51,037 bases of DNA, taken from NCBI GenBank assembly GCA_014925825.1, contig JACGCK010000286.1, positions 1-51,037 on the forward strand. The letters run 5' to 3'. Shown piece by piece: positions 47,437 through 51,037 of the stretch. The position numbers were made by a program, and so were the translations under genes. The notes beneath the pieces are model-generated. The model made no database searches, had not been told where the DNA came from, and worked only from the letters and a program-made list of their open reading frames with translations. Within the stretch, counting starts at the first letter, position 1. Each line of letters begins with the position of its first letter. Source of the DNA: Pholiota molesta (taxonomy: Eukaryota; Basidiomycota; Agaricomycetes; Agaricales; Strophariaceae).

Positions 47437-47981
47437 GCTACAAAGATCTGGAGGACAGCGGAGGAAGGAGATAGAGGAGGAAGCAAAGGAATGGATGGAA
47501 TAACTGGATCACGTTGTTACCTCACTGATGCAGTCGCGCCGTCCCTTGCGCCTTCGTTCGTACCGGTCCCCACACTGGGCGAGATCAAATTCTGGCGGCC
47601 AGCATCTTTTTTGGATGAAACAATTTAGAAGCGTGTATAAACGGTCGTGTTATGAGGTTGTGAGGTGTTATGCATGTTATGGATGATAAATGGTATTAGT
47701 ACAGTACTTGCATGTAAATATCGTGTAAATATGTCTGCCTGATGATCCTACTAAGTAATAGAATTATAGCGTCATAGGGGGTAAATCCAAGGGAGGTATA
47801 TACAGGTATATAATGAAAGAACCTGAGGTTAATAATCTGTACTAGCAAACACGAAAGCAAAAAGGTGGGTAAGTACTGCAGGGAGGACATATAGATACAT
47901 GCTTTCAACAAAACAAAAACAAAAACAAAAAAATGAAGCTACAGCAAAATCCAAAAGACTCGTCAAGCGCTGGTCCCAGGA
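47437..47981. other. Intergenic region, transcription factor 3' end / MSC2 promoter
   Basis: About 545 bp with no recognisable gene. It should hold the 3' untranslated region of the transcription-factor gene and the MSC2 promoter. I saw no convincing Zap1-type zinc-response element. Confidence 0.45.
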
Positions 47982-50900
47982 TCACTGTTTATACTGCGCC
48001 ATGAAATTCTGCCAAGAATCTTGCGGGTCGTGCGAGGGCGTCATCAGCTCGGGCGAAGCCTGGGCCATCGCGTACCCATTCCCATTCCCATTCCCATACC
48101 CTGCCGCATATCCAGTGTGCGCGCCATAATACACCTGGCTGCTCATGTCCATCGGCATACCCACATGATACTGCTGGGCGAGCTGCTGCTGCTGCTGCTG
48201 GTGGTGGTGCACATGCCCCGACATCTGATACATCATCGGCACCTCCTGGGGCTCGGGCGTCACGGAAAGCCCGCTCCAGGGTAATAGTCGCCCATGTTGA
48301 TATTCACGTTGAAATTCTGGATGTGCGTGTAGTTCTGCCACGCGGCGACCCCCGCGCTCGTGCCCTCGTTCGTCGCGGCCGCGATATACGACGTGGCCTC
48401 CGCGATGGTGGGCGACGCGGAATTTTGGGAGTTCGGGCTCGGCGCAGAGACCGAGGGCGACGAGGACGAGCGCCGGGCCACGAGTCGTGTCACGCCGCCC
48501 AAGGCCGACAGCTCGTCCACTTCGCTCTTGATCTTCGGCCGAAGAACGAAAGCCGCGTCGCAGTCTCGGACTGCTGCAATGGAAGACTGATGCTTGTTTG
48601 AGCCATATGGGCTCGCTCCCTCAACTTCGACAAAATAGGCTGCGTCATCGTTCGTTATCAGATTCACGAACGCAAATATAGACAAGAACGAAAATAGGAA
48701 ACATACCAGAATCTTGCCTGCTCTGGCATGATCGGATACCCTTGTGAAAAGGTTATATGCTGAATCCAGGTGCGAAAGTGCCGAGCGTGAAAGGCCCATC
48801 TGCGATTTCTGCGCGATAGATCCTAGGACAATCTACATATGGGTTTGTCAGTAAGATTAGCGTTCCATCATACAATGCAAACGCAAAACACGTACAGCAC
48901 ACGAAAAGACATGGGTAAACAGGAACCACATTCGCTCTGTTAGTTGCGGATGTTGATTAAACAAACTCTCAATGAGCCCCACGAATGCCGTCGCGCTCCC
49001 GTAGGCCGCGAGCACCGACGGCGAATATTTGCTTCCCATCGGGTCTGTGGGATTATCTTCCAGAGCCTGCGCGAAGAAACCCGGTGCATATAGAACAGCG
49101 CTAAACAAGACGGAAAGAGAGAAGGAGTCAGTGTCATGTGTTATTATGCATCAACCTAGAAGGCGGCTAAGCTTACTCATTTCCTTGATTGCGAACGTAA
49201 TATAGCGCTGCATGGTCAATTGTACGCTCGGCTGCTCGACTCCGTGCTAACCAGCTTCGCCGCTCCGAATCCTGGAACTTGCAGACTCGGCGGTATGTAC
49301 CAATTCCGCACCTTCTTGTCGAGTTCCTGGACAAGTTTGTAATTGGGCGTCCGTGCTCCGAAAGCCTGATCGTGTATTACGCTCAAGCATTGAGCTGAAA
49401 ACCTATGTTTCCACGCAGCGACTAATGAAAATAATAAATCATACGGAGTAAGCAAAAAGCAAGAGATACTTACAACTCATTTCAGTCGCCATTTTCAGAT
49501 TTTGTAGGCTCGTGTGGGAGCTGATTGTCGATATGCACAGAAGACAGAGAAGGCGGACGTCCAAACGTCAAGCTCTGTCACAACGAGGAACGGATCAGTT
49601 CTTCATCACGGACGTTGGCTCTTCCATGAGAACGACTGGATCTTGACATACCTGCCACGAATCATAAGTTAGGAGCTCGTAAAACAATTCGCGCCGTTTT
49701 CTCGTTTGCTCTGGGTCTAGATTCCATTGCCACTGTCGCGGTCTAAAAAAATTGTAAACATTCAGGAAATGAGCGCAAGTCGGGATGTACGGCATCGCTA
49801 ATGCAAACACTCACGTAGTCCAATCTAGAGTGATCGTGAAACAGAATCAGCGCTCAGTCCAAAACGGCGGCACAAATGCGGCAAAGAAGAGATGACAGAA
49901 CGTGGAGTTGTGGGGCGGGCGCTCGTCGGTCGCCGGATGCTAGGATGCATATCCAACCGCAGCCAAGAGGAAAAGGAAACCCGAGTAAAGAAGGCAAGAG
50001 ACATTGCACTTACACTCTGCGCCAATTTTACGACGATGCCCATGATCACCCACCGCGCACTCGAAATTTCGGACAAGAACATGAAATGGCACATAAGAAA
50101 CTAAAACAGGTTTGAGTTTAAAATGAGCGCTATTCAATTAGTTGCGTCAGATGTGATACTACGCACCAGAGCTTGGATACCGATGATTGATTGCTCGTCT
50201 AGTACGGAGTCGATGGAAAGCGCAGTGCGGCCGTAGTGGTACAGTTGCATGGCCTCCTTGGCATGCGCAGATCTGTCGAGGTCGACAAGTGTTCCGATGG
50301 CAAGGACACAGCCAAAATAGTGACAGTTTATGCGCTTTGATGGGTTCTAGGAAGTTGTCGCCTTCGTAAATTGGACGGAATATTGTTTCATAGAAATCTT
50401 CTTCTGGAATTGGAGTGTACCTACACATAAGCGAAGTCAGGAAAGGCCGTTCATTTAGCAAGGTTGACTAACATCCAAGCTGCGTGCTTGAAGTAGATCG
50501 TGGAAAGCCTTCTTGCTGTGTCGATAGAAGGCAGCTTGCTTAGGAGTCCTTGCCATACGCCTTCTCGTGTTTTTCCTATTGGGGAGGCAAAAGGGAACGC
50601 ATAGCTAAGCCATGCAGGGTCTGACGGCTCGGGGGAGTCGTGTACACTTGACGAAGAGTCGTCATCGTCTTCGGAGCCTTCTTCATTCTAAGATTATGTG
50701 GCATGAGACAAAGAATATGTTTTCGGGAATAACTAAGTTCACCTGAAGGAGATACTGGAGGCGGAGACGGAGCCGCGGATTTCAGCGGAAATATTAGGTG
50801 AGACTAATGGGCGAAAACATACCCATGAGTTCGCGGTTTGGCCAAAAAATGTTGACCGGCCGTCGTTGGATATGGAACTGTTAAAATAAGAGTTGATCAG

Positions 50901-51037
50901 TCATCAATGAATAAGTGGGGAGATGAATTGAATTCTAAAGCATATTCCTTGCTATTGGTAATTGGACTTACAGGGAGCCCAAAGAGTCAATGGTATCGTC
51001 CACCTCGGGTTTCTCCTCCGTTAGCGGCATATCTAGC
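47982..51037 (-). CDS. Fungal-specific transcription factor, C-terminal part (cut by right edge)
   Basis: A multi-exon gene entering from the right edge. It carries the fungal-specific transcription-factor middle domain that usually follows a Zn2Cys6 DNA-binding domain; the binding domain lies outside the window. In order: DDTIDSLGSL, YTPIPEEDFYETIFRPIYEG (near 50410), HFMFLSEISSARWVIMGIVV, RRELFYELLTYDSWQ, SLTFGRPPSLSSVHID, WKHRFSAQCLSVIHDQAFGA, QLTMQRYITFAIKEM, ALEDNPTDPMGSKYSPSVLA, TERMWFLFTHVFSCA and IVLGSIAQKSQMGLSRSALS. The C-terminus has His/Gln runs (VHHHQQQQQQLAQQY), a GNGNGNGY tract and ends SWQNFMAQYKQ. The frame is broken by single bases near 48280, 48560, 49081, 49237 and 50316, and around 49510. 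Target genes are unknown. Exon borders upstream of 49.5 kb were not all resolved. Confidence 0.75.

Noticed and set aside
1..51037. CRISPR array, bacterial operon, rRNA or tRNA genes
   Set aside because: No regularly spaced identical short repeats, no Shine-Dalgarno-led operons, and no tRNA with matching A and B boxes were seen; the window is eukaryotic.

Overview
This window is nuclear DNA from a filamentous basidiomycete, most likely an Agaricomycete. Genes have many short introns (about 50-125 nt, GT-AG, CTNAY-like branch points). A tandem family of fungus-specific FunK1 protein kinases is present, and the conserved neighbours are typical fungal genes: MET5, MMS22/Mus7, DASH HSK3, a LYC1-type acetyltransferase, an MSC2-type zinc transporter and a fungal-specific transcription factor. 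All assignments come from reading the sequence and recalling protein families; no database was searched.

Layout. (1) 1-1809, minus: 5' part of the sulfite reductase beta-subunit gene (MET5/ECM17), cut by the left edge. (2) 1.8-15.6 kb: a long gene-poor stretch with a small Ser-rich ORF (5.5-5.8 kb) and a large inverted-repeat (foldback) element (8.9-10.1 kb). (3) 15.66-19.63 kb, plus: a very GC-rich gene for an acidic AT-hook nuclear protein. A ~100-bp degenerate copy of part of it lies at 21.1 kb, at the edge of the kinase array. (4) 21.4-34.1 kb, minus: six tandem FunK1 kinase copies. Only the rightmost (34091-31650, three exons, 769 codons) carries the N-terminal FunK1 region. The other five start inside exon 2 and show different kinds of active-site or reading-frame damage. 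An unrelated small two-exon gene sits between copies 4 and 5. (5) 34.2-34.6 kb, plus: HSK3, divergent from the full-length kinase across only 141 bp. (6) 41.45-34.94 kb, minus: a nine-exon MMS22/Mus7 replication-repair gene of about 2,031 residues. (7) 43.51-42.09 kb, minus: LYC1-type GNAT acetyltransferase. (8) 47.44-43.97 kb, minus: twelve-exon MSC2-type zinc transporter with a long His-rich loop. (9) 51.04-47.98 kb, minus: C-terminal part of a fungal-specific transcription factor, cut by the right edge.

A caution runs through the window. At least 15 conserved reading frames are broken by one base, and nearly all breaks fall in a homopolymer that looks one base too short. They affect MET5, the AT-hook gene, MMS22, LYC1, FunK1 copy 5 and the transcription factor. 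Consensus under-calling is the simplest explanation, so broken frames should not be read as pseudogenes without checking. The truncations and catalytic substitutions in the FunK1 copies are not of this kind and look real.
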